This document shows positions 42,790 through 51,182 of a DNA stretch of 64,000 bases, one piece after another (within the stretch, counting starts at the first letter, position 1; the number at the start of each line of letters is the position of its first letter). The stretch is from contig NZ_JABBEA010000004.1 of assembly GCF_012912005.1 (NCBI RefSeq), positions 421,601 through 485,600 on the forward strand. Reading direction: 5' to 3'. The stretch is from Paenibacillus sp. SZ31 (lineage in GTDB: Bacteria > Bacillota > Bacilli > Paenibacillales > Paenibacillaceae). The notes beneath the pieces were generated by a model. That model made no database searches, had not been told where the DNA came from, and saw nothing but the letters and a program-made list of their open reading frames with translations. The position numbers and the translations under genes are program-made.

Positions 42790-44046
42790 TTACTTTCTTC
42801 CCGCAACCCACTGCATTCCCCAATCATGAGCCTCGTCCAACGCCTGATGCCCATTATAGAACTGCACGATTCGTTCAATACTGAATGTCTCATTGTTCAC
42901 ATTGCGTAACATCGCGATGCCACACATGCCAAGCGGGCTCCCGTATTCATTCATTCGGACAATGATATCCGGGCCGTCCTTCTGTTGGATAGTTACCACA
43001 CCGTCTACTTGAGACCAGTTGGCCACACCACCATAAATATAGGTGAATACCAAGATGCGCTCAATTTCCGAGATACGGGCACCATTAATCCGCAGATTCT
43101 CTCCCGTCTTAACAGATCCCGTCCGGTCATCCCCATCCAGTGCAATATAAGGGAAACGATTCAGTGAACCAAACGTTTGTCCCAATGCCTGAATTACATC
43201 TCGTGTACCATCCTTCATCTCGAACAGGCAACCCAAGTCCAGATCCACACTCTTGCTACGACCAAATAACCCTTTGCTACCCTGTTGATTCCAGTTCAGG
43301 TTAATCAGGATTTCACCAAGTCCCCCCGCATTTTTCTTGAGGTTAATGGTGTCGCCCTTCTTCTTCAATTCAATTTTGCTGAAATTGATCGAATTCACAG
43401 GGGAAGGCGTCGGTTCTGGTGCGGGCACCGGGGGTGGTGGAGTAGGTACAGCTGTCGGAGGAACGGTTGAAGTCGTTGGTGCAGGTTCTGATCCACCATC
43501 CACATCCACACCAAAGTTAGCGCAGAGTGCATTCAAACCACCTGCAAAACCCGATCCTATTGCATTGAACTTCCATTCTCCGTTATGGCGATACAATTCA
43601 CCGATGACAATCGCGGTCTCCACTGTAAAACCGCTCCCCAGATCGTATCTCATCACTTCCTGACCTGTAGCTGCATTGGCAAACCGTAGAAAACCATGCT
43701 GAACCTGTCCAAAATGATGGCGTCGTGCTTCACCGTCATGAATCGTCAGGCTGAAGGCGATTTTCTCAATTCGAGCAGGAATTTTGTCAAGATCAATGGC
43801 GAACTGTTTCTTCTCGCCACCAACCTGCCCGCCATCCTTATACGTGATGAACGAGGTAGAGGGCTGGTTATAAAAGATAAAATCCTCATCTCCAGACACT
43901 TTATTGTCTGAACCCAGAAGGAATGCTGATGTGTCCAGCTCCACACCCGAGGCTGCCTCCCAACCAATGCCTACCGTTAGACGGGACAAGCCCGGATTGG
44001 TTTTGGTCAGATCACTCTTCTGGCCTTTCACGACAGAAATCGCCAT
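42790..44046 (-). CDS. TerA-type protein (two TerD-like domains with Pro-rich linker)
   Basis: 418 aa. Residues 1-185 are a TerD domain ([20 protein letters not shown], then [20 protein letters not shown]). A Pro/Thr/Val-rich linker (~190-222) leads to a second, TerA-type domain (~225-418) with NLNWNQQ, KSVDLDLGCLFEM, YIALDGDDRTG and FTYIYGG. TerD domains bind calcium through acidic loops. In the first domain the usual DxDLDxSAF loop is GVELDTSAF, and the acidic GDGDDEQ loop is replaced by GGEKKQ, so that site may not bind calcium. Last gene before the terminator. Confidence 0.85.
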   Translation of the reverse strand: MAISVVKGQKSDLTKTNPGLSRLTVGIGWEAASGVELDTSAFLLGSDNKVSGDEDFIFYNQPSTSFITYKDGGQVGGEKKQFAIDLDKIPARIEKIAFSLTIHDGEARRHHFGQVQHGFLRFANAATGQEVMRYDLGSGFTVETAIVIGELYRHNGEWKFNAIGSGFAGGLNALCANFGVDVDGGSEPAPTTSTVPPTAVPTPPPPVPAPEPTPSPVNSINFSKIELKKKGDTINLKKNAGGLGEILINLNWNQQGSKGLFGRSKSVDLDLGCLFEMKDGTRDVIQALGQTFGSLNRFPYIALDGDDRTGSVKTGENLRINGARISEIERILVFTYIYGGVANWSQVDGVVTIQQKDGPDIIVRMNEYGSPLGMCGIAMLRNVNNETFSIERIVQFYNGHQALDEAHDWGMQWVAGRK

Positions 44047-44071
44047 AGCAGACTCACCTTTCTATGCCAAG

Positions 44072-44653
44072 TTATTGTGCATCCAGTCCGTAATTTTTGC
44101 ATAAAGCAGATAGTCCACCTGTGAAGCCGCTGCCTACCGCCTGGAATTTCCAGTCCGCACCTGCACGGTAGAACTCACAGAACACCACAGCTGTTTCGGT
44201 AGAGTAGTCTTCTCCGAGGTCGAAACGAAGCACTTCCCGATCACTTGCAGCATCTACAACACGAACGAAAGCGTTGGAGACTTGTCCAAAATTCTGCCCT
44301 CGTCCATCTCCATCATAGATGGTTACCGTAATACCGATCCGGTGAATGTGCGCAGGGATTTTGCTGAAGTCAACAACAACTTGCTCATCATCGCCGTCAC
44401 CTTCACCTGTACGGTTATCACCAGTATGTGTTACTGAACCCGCACCGCCGCTTGGATTGTTGTAAAAAACAAAGTCATCCGTACCTTTGGCTTTTCCATC
44501 TTCGTACAACAAAAAAGCCGAAGCGTCCAGGTCAAAGTCGACTCCACCACTATATTTGTTTGTATCCCAACCCAAACCAACCACCACACGGGTAAGGCCC
44601 GGATTTGTCTTAGTCAGGTCAATACGTTGTCCTTTGGCAAGACTGATCGTCAT
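44072..44653 (-). CDS. terD: TerD-family calcium-binding stress protein
   Basis: 193 aa single TerD domain. The calcium-binding acidic loops are intact: GGVDFDLDASAFLL and GEGDGDDEQVVVDFSKIP. The C-terminal GSGFTGGLSALCKNYG is typical of TerD/TerE. The family confers resistance to tellurite, phage and other stress by an unknown mechanism. The ATG at 44653 (MTISLAKG) is chosen because AAAGGTGG lies just upstream; a GTG four codons earlier overlaps that site. It precedes the TerA-type gene by 25 bases. Confidence 0.92.
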   Translation of the reverse strand: MTISLAKGQRIDLTKTNPGLTRVVVGLGWDTNKYSGGVDFDLDASAFLLYEDGKAKGTDDFVFYNNPSGGAGSVTHTGDNRTGEGDGDDEQVVVDFSKIPAHIHRIGITVTIYDGDGRGQNFGQVSNAFVRVVDAASDREVLRFDLGEDYSTETAVVFCEFYRAGADWKFQAVGSGFTGGLSALCKNYGLDAQ

Positions 44654-44746
44654 TTGTTTTTCCACCTTTCCAAAATATGTGATTAAATGAAAAGGAGAAC
44701 CGTCCAGGAGACGGTTCTTCCCATCCTGTAAGTCTTTCTGTACGTC

Positions 44747-45322
44747 CTATTGCAAACCGTAGTCGCGTGTCAATCCAACCAATCCATCCTGGTAACCACT
44801 ACCGATGGCACTGAACTTCCACTCGCCATTATGACGATACAATTCACCAACAACTACACCCGTTTCAATGGAGAAGTCTTCTCCCAGGTCAAAACGAATC
44901 AGTTCTTCGTTGTTTGCTTCGTTGACGATTCGCACATAAGCACGGGAGACTTGTCCGAAGTTCTGGCTACGTTCTGTAGCTTCGTAGATCGTAATGGAGA
45001 AAGCAATTTTCTCTACATTCGCGGGTACGTTAGGCAGGTCAATATTGATCTGCTCATCATCACCATCGCCATCTCCTGTACGGTTGTCACCGGTGTGAAC
45101 AACAGAACCATTTTCATTTTGTGGATTGTTGAAGAAGATGAAGTTTTTCTCGCCTTCTACTTTACCGTTTGCATTGGCACAGAATACCGATACATCCAGG
45201 TCAAAGTCTTTTCCGCCATCATACTTATTGGTATCCCAGCCCAAACCTACTGTGATTTTTGTCAAACCTGGGTTCGTTTTAGTCAGATCGATTTTTTGAC
45301 CTTTAGAGAGATTAATTGCCAT
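44747..45322 (-). CDS. terD: TerD-family calcium-binding stress protein
   Basis: 191 aa TerD protein with complete acidic loops ([16 protein letters not shown] and [18 protein letters not shown]) and the C-terminal [16 protein letters not shown]. It is a close paralogue of the neighbouring TerD, so the cluster arose by duplication. AGTGAGGAT lies nine bases before the ATG. The 94-base gap after it shows a short CCTCC/GGACGG-like hairpin (near 44700-44725) that may be an mRNA stabiliser. Confidence 0.92.
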   Translation of the reverse strand: MAINLSKGQKIDLTKTNPGLTKITVGLGWDTNKYDGGKDFDLDVSVFCANANGKVEGEKNFIFFNNPQNENGSVVHTGDNRTGDGDGDDEQINIDLPNVPANVEKIAFSITIYEATERSQNFGQVSRAYVRIVNEANNEELIRFDLGEDFSIETGVVVGELYRHNGEWKFSAIGSGYQDGLVGLTRDYGLQ

Positions 45323-45412
45323 CGTATGATCATCCTCACTTATTTAAATGTATTGTAGTTATCGTGACATATGAATATCAGGATTATTGTCGATTTAGGT
45401 TAAATCTTGTAC

Positions 45413-46006
45413 TTAAGAGTACCTGCGAGCGAGTTCGTTGATATGTACCGCATGGGAACCCTCTCCAATTGCCGAGAATTTCCATTCGCCTCCATGACGA
45501 TACAATTCACCACAGATCAACGCTGTTGATCCTGTGTAGTTATCGGATAGATTGAACTTCACGAGCTCACTGGAATTTTTACCATCCAGAATACGAATAT
45601 AAGCCTTCTCAATCATGCCAAAATCTTGCTTGCGATTGACACAATCGTAGATATTAACAACGATTAATACTTTATGAACATCAGCAGGAATACGGGACAG
45701 ATCCATTTTGATCTGTTCGTCGTCACCGTCTCCCTGACCTGTTAAATTGTCACCTGAATGGATAACCGAACGACATGCACTTTGCTTGTTGTGGAAGCAA
45801 ACCAGGTTGGAGTCCTTCACCAACTTGCCTTCCTCATTCAACATGATCGCCGATGCATCACAATCGATATCCGCTTGTTTCTTTCTTCCGAAGAACCCTT
45901 TGGCAGTTACCGGGTCCCAACCGAGACCAGCAATCACCTCAGTAAGTCCTGCATTGCCTTTGGTTAAATCAATCTTCTGTCCTTTGACCAAATTAATGCT
46001 TGCCAC
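45413..46006 (-). CDS. TerZ/TerD-family stress protein
   Basis: 197 aa TerD-fold protein of the TerZ type: the first loop is longer (GFFGRKKQADIDCDASAIML) and the acidic [16 protein letters not shown] loop is intact. Several extra cysteines (CDAS, CFHNKQSACRS, DCVNRK) set it apart from its paralogues. It follows terB by 35 bases, with GGGAGGTGAAAATC upstream of the start. Confidence 0.88.
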   Translation of the reverse strand: MASINLVKGQKIDLTKGNAGLTEVIAGLGWDPVTAKGFFGRKKQADIDCDASAIMLNEEGKLVKDSNLVCFHNKQSACRSVIHSGDNLTGQGDGDDEQIKMDLSRIPADVHKVLIVVNIYDCVNRKQDFGMIEKAYIRILDGKNSSELVKFNLSDNYTGSTALICGELYRHGGEWKFSAIGEGSHAVHINELARRYS

Positions 46007-46041
46007 TGATTTTCACCTCCCTTCATATGTAAAATAGCTAC

Positions 46042-46488
46042 TTAGAGATTGAATTCACCCGGATTCAGTCCAAGTACAATGCATATCTCGGTAACAACTC
46101 TTTTCTCCTGATCATCAAAGTTGCCGTCAGCTGAACCAATCGCACTACATACGCCCACAATAACGCGGCCCACATCCGGCTTGGATTTGAACTTCCCAAT
46201 GGCTTTCAGTGCTTCCTGCTTCCCGATCTCCGGAGAGAACTCAAAGTTCGCCACGTAATGATTGAAGCGTGTAATCACTTCGCCCATGTCGAATACTTTC
46301 AATTCCTGACTCAGTTTAATATAACCGGCCATCTTGTTCTTCTCGGCTTCGTCAATGGAACCATCCGCGAAAGCAACCAGTGCACAACCTGCAACTACGG
46401 CGTCCATAAAATCTTTATTTTTAAACTTTTTGACTTGCTCTTCAAGTCCTTGTTTTGTTGAATTTAACCAGCTTTTAAATGAACTCAT
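46042..46488 (-). CDS. terB: TerB-family tellurite resistance protein
   Basis: 148 aa TerB, an all-helical acidic cytoplasmic protein thought to link TerD proteins with membrane partners. The repeated motif is clear: CALVAFADGSIDEAEKNKM in the first half and CSAIGSADGNFDDQEKRVV in the second, each with the conserved DGxxDxxE metal-binding-like loop. The start is ATG 46488, six bases after GGAGG. It is the first gene of the Ter locus, so the promoter should lie in 46489-46737. Confidence 0.92.
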   Translation of the reverse strand: MSSFKSWLNSTKQGLEEQVKKFKNKDFMDAVVAGCALVAFADGSIDEAEKNKMAGYIKLSQELKVFDMGEVITRFNHYVANFEFSPEIGKQEALKAIGKFKSKPDVGRVIVGVCSAIGSADGNFDDQEKRVVTEICIVLGLNPGEFNL

Positions 46489-46737
46489 ACTCAACCTCCA
46501 ATAGTTTCAAACATGGTGTTCTTCACTTTTTTTCATGATTTTCAGTAATTTTCATCCCTACATCATGATTGAATATAAGTTAAATTATTCCTTAACTATA
46601 CTCTGAAATACGGCAATATTCTACATTAAAAAACAATTAATACCTTATGATACGCGTCGTTCTGAATATAGTTTCAAGCGGATTTCAAAAATCTTCTCTA
46701 CACTTCGTTTTTTCGGATTCTATTCGGATATAACACA
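46489..46737 (-). other. Upstream region of the Ter locus
   Basis: About 250 AT-rich bases between terB and the terminator of the next gene. It must hold the promoter for terB, but I see no confident sigma-A pair nor a clear ECF TGAAAC/CGTC pair such as drives the B. subtilis yce operon. No gene or repeat is visible. Confidence 0.4.
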
Positions 46738-46777
46738 TAAAACCCTGACAGCCGATCATCACAGGCAGTCAGGGTTT
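46738..46777 (-). terminator. Terminator of the lipoprotein gene
   Basis: AAACCCTGAC (46740-46749) pairs with GTCAGGGTTT (46768-46777); on the minus strand TTTTATG follows. It isolates the lipoprotein gene from the Ter locus. Confidence 0.75.
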
Positions 46778-46808
46778 AGCTCATTCATATTCTATTCAAT
46801 ACCTCTGT

Positions 46809-47699
46809 TCACTTACCGTAGATCTCTTCGATCCGCTCTTCCTCATTCGTAGACAACAGAACATTAAGCAATCCCATCGCATTGTTGGCATCTGTTCTCG
46901 TCGTCTTATACATCTCGGCAAACGCCGCTTCATCCTGCTCCGGATCCATCTCAGCAAGCTTGCCCCACGACGTGCGGGCTTTGTCGTATAACGTACTCAA
47001 CGTGATGTCTCGGGGATGTTGTGCTACGGGTGCCATAGATTCAAATTTCGCTGTGACGCTGAAGAAATCCTTGGAATCCTGGAACGATGTACTGCTATAA
47101 TCCTTATTTTTCATCGCATCTTCGGTAATCAAGAGGCCTTCACGGGCGATAAACAGCGTTTTCACCATGGCACGCTCCAGATTGGTTGCTTCTTCCCAAG
47201 TTATATAAGATTCATCAGGTGCTTGTACGGTTGTGAAAAATGGAAAGGCATCATCAATCAACCGCTGCGAATCGGAATGAATTGGAACCTCCGCATTCAT
47301 GTCCACAACGGCATCACTATAATTGGCGACATTAATGTTTTTGGAACCTTCCTCACTAACCCGACGCACCGGATGATCATTCAGAGGGATACGGATATAA
47401 CCAAGCTGATCTGCATACTGCTGCTTCAACTCTTCCAATGTGGAGTCCTTTCCAATCTTGCCGTCGTCAGTGGAAGAAGTTTCTTCTGTAGCTGAACCTG
47501 TCTGCTCACTCCCATTCGAACCGGTTGCTGCGGTTTCTGTTACAGCAGCATTCGAGCTACTTGTCTCTGATGAAGTAACTTCTGTACCGGAAGCAGACTC
47601 CGGCGAGGACGTCTCTTTCGCTCCACCACTACAAGCTGTCAGAATCGCTGCCAAACTAAACATGACTGTGAACGTCTTTATCGTATAATTCCATTTCAT
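46809..47699 (-). CDS. Lipoprotein of unknown function
   Basis: 296 aa. The signal peptide ends in lipobox LTAC (Cys near residue 23) and is followed by a low-complexity Ser/Thr/Glu/Gly linker (~25-75) that tethers a soluble helical domain (~80-296) outside the membrane. The domain has no motif I recognise; segments such as ITWEEATNLERAMVKTLFIAREGL and LYDKARTSWGKLAEMDPEQ look helical. The ATG at 47699 is chosen because GGGGAAG lies eight bases upstream and the signal peptide starts there; the longer open frame has no signal. Confidence 0.75.
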   Translation of the reverse strand: MKWNYTIKTFTVMFSLAAILTACSGGAKETSSPESASGTEVTSSETSSSNAAVTETAATGSNGSEQTGSATEETSSTDDGKIGKDSTLEELKQQYADQLGYIRIPLNDHPVRRVSEEGSKNINVANYSDAVVDMNAEVPIHSDSQRLIDDAFPFFTTVQAPDESYITWEEATNLERAMVKTLFIAREGLLITEDAMKNKDYSSTSFQDSKDFFSVTAKFESMAPVAQHPRDITLSTLYDKARTSWGKLAEMDPEQDEAAFAEMYKTTRTDANNAMGLLNVLLSTNEEERIEEIYGK

Positions 47700-47914
47700 C
47701 GTAAAATCTTCCCCTATCGTATGTATATTCCTGAGAACCATTAACCTCTGTTTCAAACCTTGAACACTCACTACCAAAAATATCCTTTCAGATAACATGC
47801 TTGATTCACAATTGGACATGGTCTACATTCTATCATAAGTCAAAAATCGGTTGTATACGACGATATACCTGTGTCTAAAGCCTTTTACTATCCCTGTATT
47901 AACTACCCACGCAA

Positions 47915-47950
47915 CACAAAAACACTGCCATCCGTAGGGACAACAGTGTT
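47915..47950 (-). terminator. Terminator of the NERD gene
   Basis: AACACTG (47921-47927) pairs with CAGTGTT (47944-47950) around a 16-base loop; on the minus strand TTTTGTG follows. Confidence 0.7.
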
Positions 47951-47962
47951 CGTGAAGCGGAA

Positions 47963-48694
47963 TTATTTAATTCCTTTAGCTTTCTCCATGTGTTCTGACC
48001 GAATCTGAGGATCCGTAGAATTGACCGATGAGAGCAGAGCGTAGATCGCCTGAATATCCTTCTCTTGAAAGACAGTCTCGGGAACTTCAGTCTCAAGTCG
48101 CTCTGTCTTGCGCTGAATGGTCTCTACCAATTCATGATCGTAGATGATCAGTTCATCCGAATTCACATATCTCACAGCAGGATCAACACTGATCCGGCAA
48201 CGGTTCGTGAAGGTCACCATGGAGACAAGGCGTACTCTTTTATAGTCTCCAAGGTGCGCATGGATGGCTTCCACATGTGCACGATGCTGCATGAGCGGAT
48301 TGTACATTTTGACCCGGCTGCTGCTGACCGACCAATTGGCCTCTCTTCTTCCGCCGCGAATCTCACCTGTCGTCAGATTTCGGGTTTCGATCACAAAGAT
48401 TGCCCGAGGACCGATCACGACATGATCAATCTGCGAATAACCGGAGCGTGACTTCGGATTGGTAACGAGCAGGTCGTTCAGCACTTTATATTGACTTGGA
48501 AGACCTATCAGCTGATCTGCTGTGCTAGGCTCCTCCGGCTGACGTGTCCAATCCCCTTCCGCTTTTTTCTTGCGCTTACTGCGGACCATACGCGGTGGAA
48601 TGGTTGTCGTCGATGGTAAGGCTGAAGCGGAGGCTGTAATCTGGTTCGCAAGCTCTGGCTGTGTCTTGAACAGAGACAGGATTTTCTTGAACAT
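47963..48694 (-). CDS. NERD domain protein (nuclease-related)
   Basis: 243 aa. Residues ~75-190 form a NERD domain with the core YSQIDHVVIGPRAIFVIETRN, equivalent to the D...ExK-type nuclease core (here D...ETR). The N-terminus has a basic patch (VRSKRKKKAEGDW) and no transmembrane segment. Stand-alone NERD proteins are widespread in Bacillota; DNA or RNA processing is predicted but no role is established. It is monocistronic, with its own terminator. Confidence 0.82.
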   Translation of the reverse strand: MFKKILSLFKTQPELANQITASASALPSTTTIPPRMVRSKRKKKAEGDWTRQPEEPSTADQLIGLPSQYKVLNDLLVTNPKSRSGYSQIDHVVIGPRAIFVIETRNLTTGEIRGGRREANWSVSSSRVKMYNPLMQHRAHVEAIHAHLGDYKRVRLVSMVTFTNRCRISVDPAVRYVNSDELIIYDHELVETIQRKTERLETEVPETVFQEKDIQAIYALLSSVNSTDPQIRSEHMEKAKGIK

Positions 48695-48911
48695 GGGACA
48701 AGCTCCGTTCTATTGTAGTGTGGGTTACGGGTGACCATTACAGGAGGAATAACATCCTTTGACACATTCATTATGTAAACTTCTATTACTTATGTCGGAT
48801 AAAGAGGGGGAAAAATAAAGGGAAAACGATCAAAATCTCTCCAATACGCAAAGTACATATGAACATTTAACCAATTCTGTGACTTTAGACGCATAAAAAG
48901 GCCGAAAAATT

Positions 48912-48956
48912 AAAAAAAACAGCGTAACCTTTCCTGGATAGAAAAAGAATACGCTG
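48912..48956 (-). terminator. Rho-independent terminator of the dehydrogenase gene
   Basis: CAGCGTA (48920-48926) pairs with TACGCTG (48950-48956) around a 23-base loop; a run of eight T follows on the minus strand. Confidence 0.85.
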
Positions 48957-48971
48957 CTGTTCTCTTGGTTG

Positions 48972-49865
48972 TTAAGCCTGAAGATAATAGGTGTAGAGCA
49001 CCTGTGTACCCTTCTCTTCCAGACCATTATTCGCTATTTCTTGATACAGAGATTCGGCCAGAGCCAGTCCAGGCGTTTTCATGCCCATCGCTTTTGCAGA
49101 CTCCAGTGCAATTCCCATGTCTTTGATAAAATGTTTCACATAGAATCCAGGCTCATAATCGCCTGCGATCATGCGCGGACCGAGATTGCTGAGCGACCAG
49201 CTTCCGGCTGCACCGGTAGCAATGCTCTTCAGCACGTTCTCCGCGTCCAGACCAGATGTCTTGGCATAGGCGAGTGCTTCGCATACGCCCATCATGCCAG
49301 AGGCAATGGCAATCTGGTTGCACATTTTGGTATGCTGCCCGGCTCCCGCCTTGCCTTGCAGCACAATGTTGCTGCCCATCTGCTCAAACACCGGACGCAC
49401 GGCTTCAAAGGCCTCCGAACTACCACCAACCATAATGGACAGCTTGGCGTTCTGCGCTCCGATATCGCCGCCCGACACAGGCGCGTCCAGTGCATGCAGT
49501 CCTTTGGCTTCCGCAGCTTCAAAGATTCGTGCAGCCAGTAGCGGACTGGATGTCGTCATATCAATCAGATATGAACCCGGTTTGGCATTGGCTACGAGAC
49601 CATCCTCACCGAGATAAATCTCCTCTACATCTTTCGGATACCCCACCATTGTGATGATGACATCACACGCGGCAGCCAGTTTGCCTGGTGTGTCATGCCA
49701 TACGGCACCTTCTTTCACCAACGCTTCCGCTTTGGCAGCAGTTCGCGTGTACACATGCAGCGGATATCCCGCTTGCTGGATGTGCCCAGCCATGCTTTTA
49801 CCCATCACGCCTGTACCAATAAAGCCAACTTTCGTCTCTCCAGGTGCCTTCGTCGTATTTGTCAT
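48972..49865 (-). CDS. NAD(P)-dependent beta-hydroxyacid dehydrogenase (HIBADH family)
   Basis: 297 aa. Rossmann domain starts GFIGTGVMGKSMAGHI, with TRTAAKAEAL after the second strand; the substrate-binding motif is DAPVSGGDIGAQNAKLSIMVGG and the catalytic Lys is in GAGQHTKMCNQ. The helical C-terminal domain contains FYVKHFIKDMGIALESA. The family reduces or oxidises small beta-hydroxyacids (3-hydroxyisobutyrate, tartronate semialdehyde, glyoxylate); the exact substrate is not decidable. Divergent from the germination operon. Confidence 0.9.
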   Translation of the reverse strand: MTNTTKAPGETKVGFIGTGVMGKSMAGHIQQAGYPLHVYTRTAAKAEALVKEGAVWHDTPGKLAAACDVIITMVGYPKDVEEIYLGEDGLVANAKPGSYLIDMTTSSPLLAARIFEAAEAKGLHALDAPVSGGDIGAQNAKLSIMVGGSSEAFEAVRPVFEQMGSNIVLQGKAGAGQHTKMCNQIAIASGMMGVCEALAYAKTSGLDAENVLKSIATGAAGSWSLSNLGPRMIAGDYEPGFYVKHFIKDMGIALESAKAMGMKTPGLALAESLYQEIANNGLEEKGTQVLYTYYLQA

Positions 49866-50060
49866 CGCAGGTTTCCTCCCTATTTCTCTATACTTCGCTC
49901 AGTAGTTGTCTTCGACATTGCTATATCTGTATGTTAAAGCTTTCTGCCTGGCTCGTCCATCTCGTTTGCCGCTTTCTGTGAAAAAATCTGAAAAAGGAAT
50001 CAACTTCCCATATGCTGTACAACCTAACGTAAACTTCCTTCATTGGAAAGGAGGATTCCC

Positions 50061-51182
50061 ATGAGTCGTGAAAAAGGTCAAATTACCATCTGGTTGTCCT
50101 TTTCCATCATTTTATTAAGTGCCGGACTGGTCTGCCATGTCTTGTCCATTCCAGCAATTCTGGAAGCAGCAGGTCGAGACGGATGGTTGTCTGTTGTCGC
50201 AGCCGCTCCCTTTTTCATGTTGTTTCTATGTATGATGTACATCATCATTCGGCGAGTACGTGGACAGCGATTAACAGATTGGATTACGCGAGAATTCGGT
50301 GCGGTTCCATCTTGGATCTTCCGCATCTCCGCTTCCATTCTGCTATTCACGCTTGGCACGCATACGCTGTATGAGACAACCAACTGGACCGTATCCACTT
50401 ATCTTCAATTCACACCTCCCTATGTTCTGGCAGGTGGCGGAGCATTGGTTGCCGCGTGGGCAGCGGCTAAAGGCATACGCTCCATTGCGATGACTTCCAG
50501 TCTTCTACTGCCTTTTGTGGTTCTGCTCGGTTATTTCGTAATGTCCGCCAATATGAAATATAAAGACTACAGCCTGTTGTTCCCGATCATGGAGAACGGT
50601 ATGGGTCCCGTGTGGCGGGGCATGATTTATTCCCTTGCCGGGCTTATGGAAATCTGGATTCTCATGTTGTTCCAACATGAAGTCAAAGGCAAAATTCGGT
50701 GGTGGTACATCCTGATCCTCGGCGTGTTTATGCTCAGTATGGCGATCGGACCAACCATCGGAGCCATCGTGGAATTCGGTCCCGAAGAAGCAGCCAAACA
50801 ACGAAACAGTCCCTATGAGCAATGGAAACTGGTGAACATCGGTAAGTTGCTGCAACACGTTGATTTTTTGTCCATCTATCAGTGGCTTAGTGGTTCCTTC
50901 ACAAGGGTGGCCATATCTATGTATCTCATCGTGGATCTGCTTAATTTCCGTAGACCGAAGAAGCGATATATCGCTATTCTCACCATTACCGTTATCATGA
51001 GCTTCATGGCGATGCAGTGGTGGCGCATTGATTATGTGGATTATTATGTGGACCATATTCAGTTCCCGGTCATGCTCGCTTATGTATCCGTCGTTACCGT
51101 GATATTAACGATTGCTGCATTAATCCACAAAAAGGACAAGGAGGCTCCCGAACGTGCCGATCTCAACCCAGCCCAAGAATAA
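50061..51182 (+). CDS. Spore germination receptor B subunit (GerAB/GerBB family)
   Basis: 373 aa integral membrane protein with about ten helices, of the amino acid/polyamine permease-like B subunits of germinant receptors. Hallmarks are EKGQITIWLSFSIILLSAGL at the N-terminus and the central VRGQRLTDWITREFG. It binds the germinant in the spore inner membrane. The start at 50061 has GGAAAGGAGG six bases upstream; an ATG 18 bases earlier lies before that site. It overlaps the A subunit gene by 29 bases. Confidence 0.9.
   Translation: MSREKGQITIWLSFSIILLSAGLVCHVLSIPAILEAAGRDGWLSVVAAAPFFMLFLCMMYIIIRRVRGQRLTDWITREFGAVPSWIFRISASILLFTLGTHTLYETTNWTVSTYLQFTPPYVLAGGGALVAAWAAAKGIRSIAMTSSLLLPFVVLLGYFVMSANMKYKDYSLLFPIMENGMGPVWRGMIYSLAGLMEIWILMLFQHEVKGKIRWWYILILGVFMLSMAIGPTIGAIVEFGPEEAAKQRNSPYEQWKLVNIGKLLQHVDFLSIYQWLSGSFTRVAISMYLIVDLLNFRRPKKRYIAILTITVIMSFMAMQWWRIDYVDYYVDHIQFPVMLAYVSVVTVILTIAALIHKKDKEAPERADLNPAQE

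Noticed and set aside
42660..42790. Riboswitch or leader upstream of the CitE-like gene
   Set aside because: The only structure is a simple perfect terminator stem directly after the TerA-type gene; there is no alternative pairing or conserved aptamer pattern that I can see.
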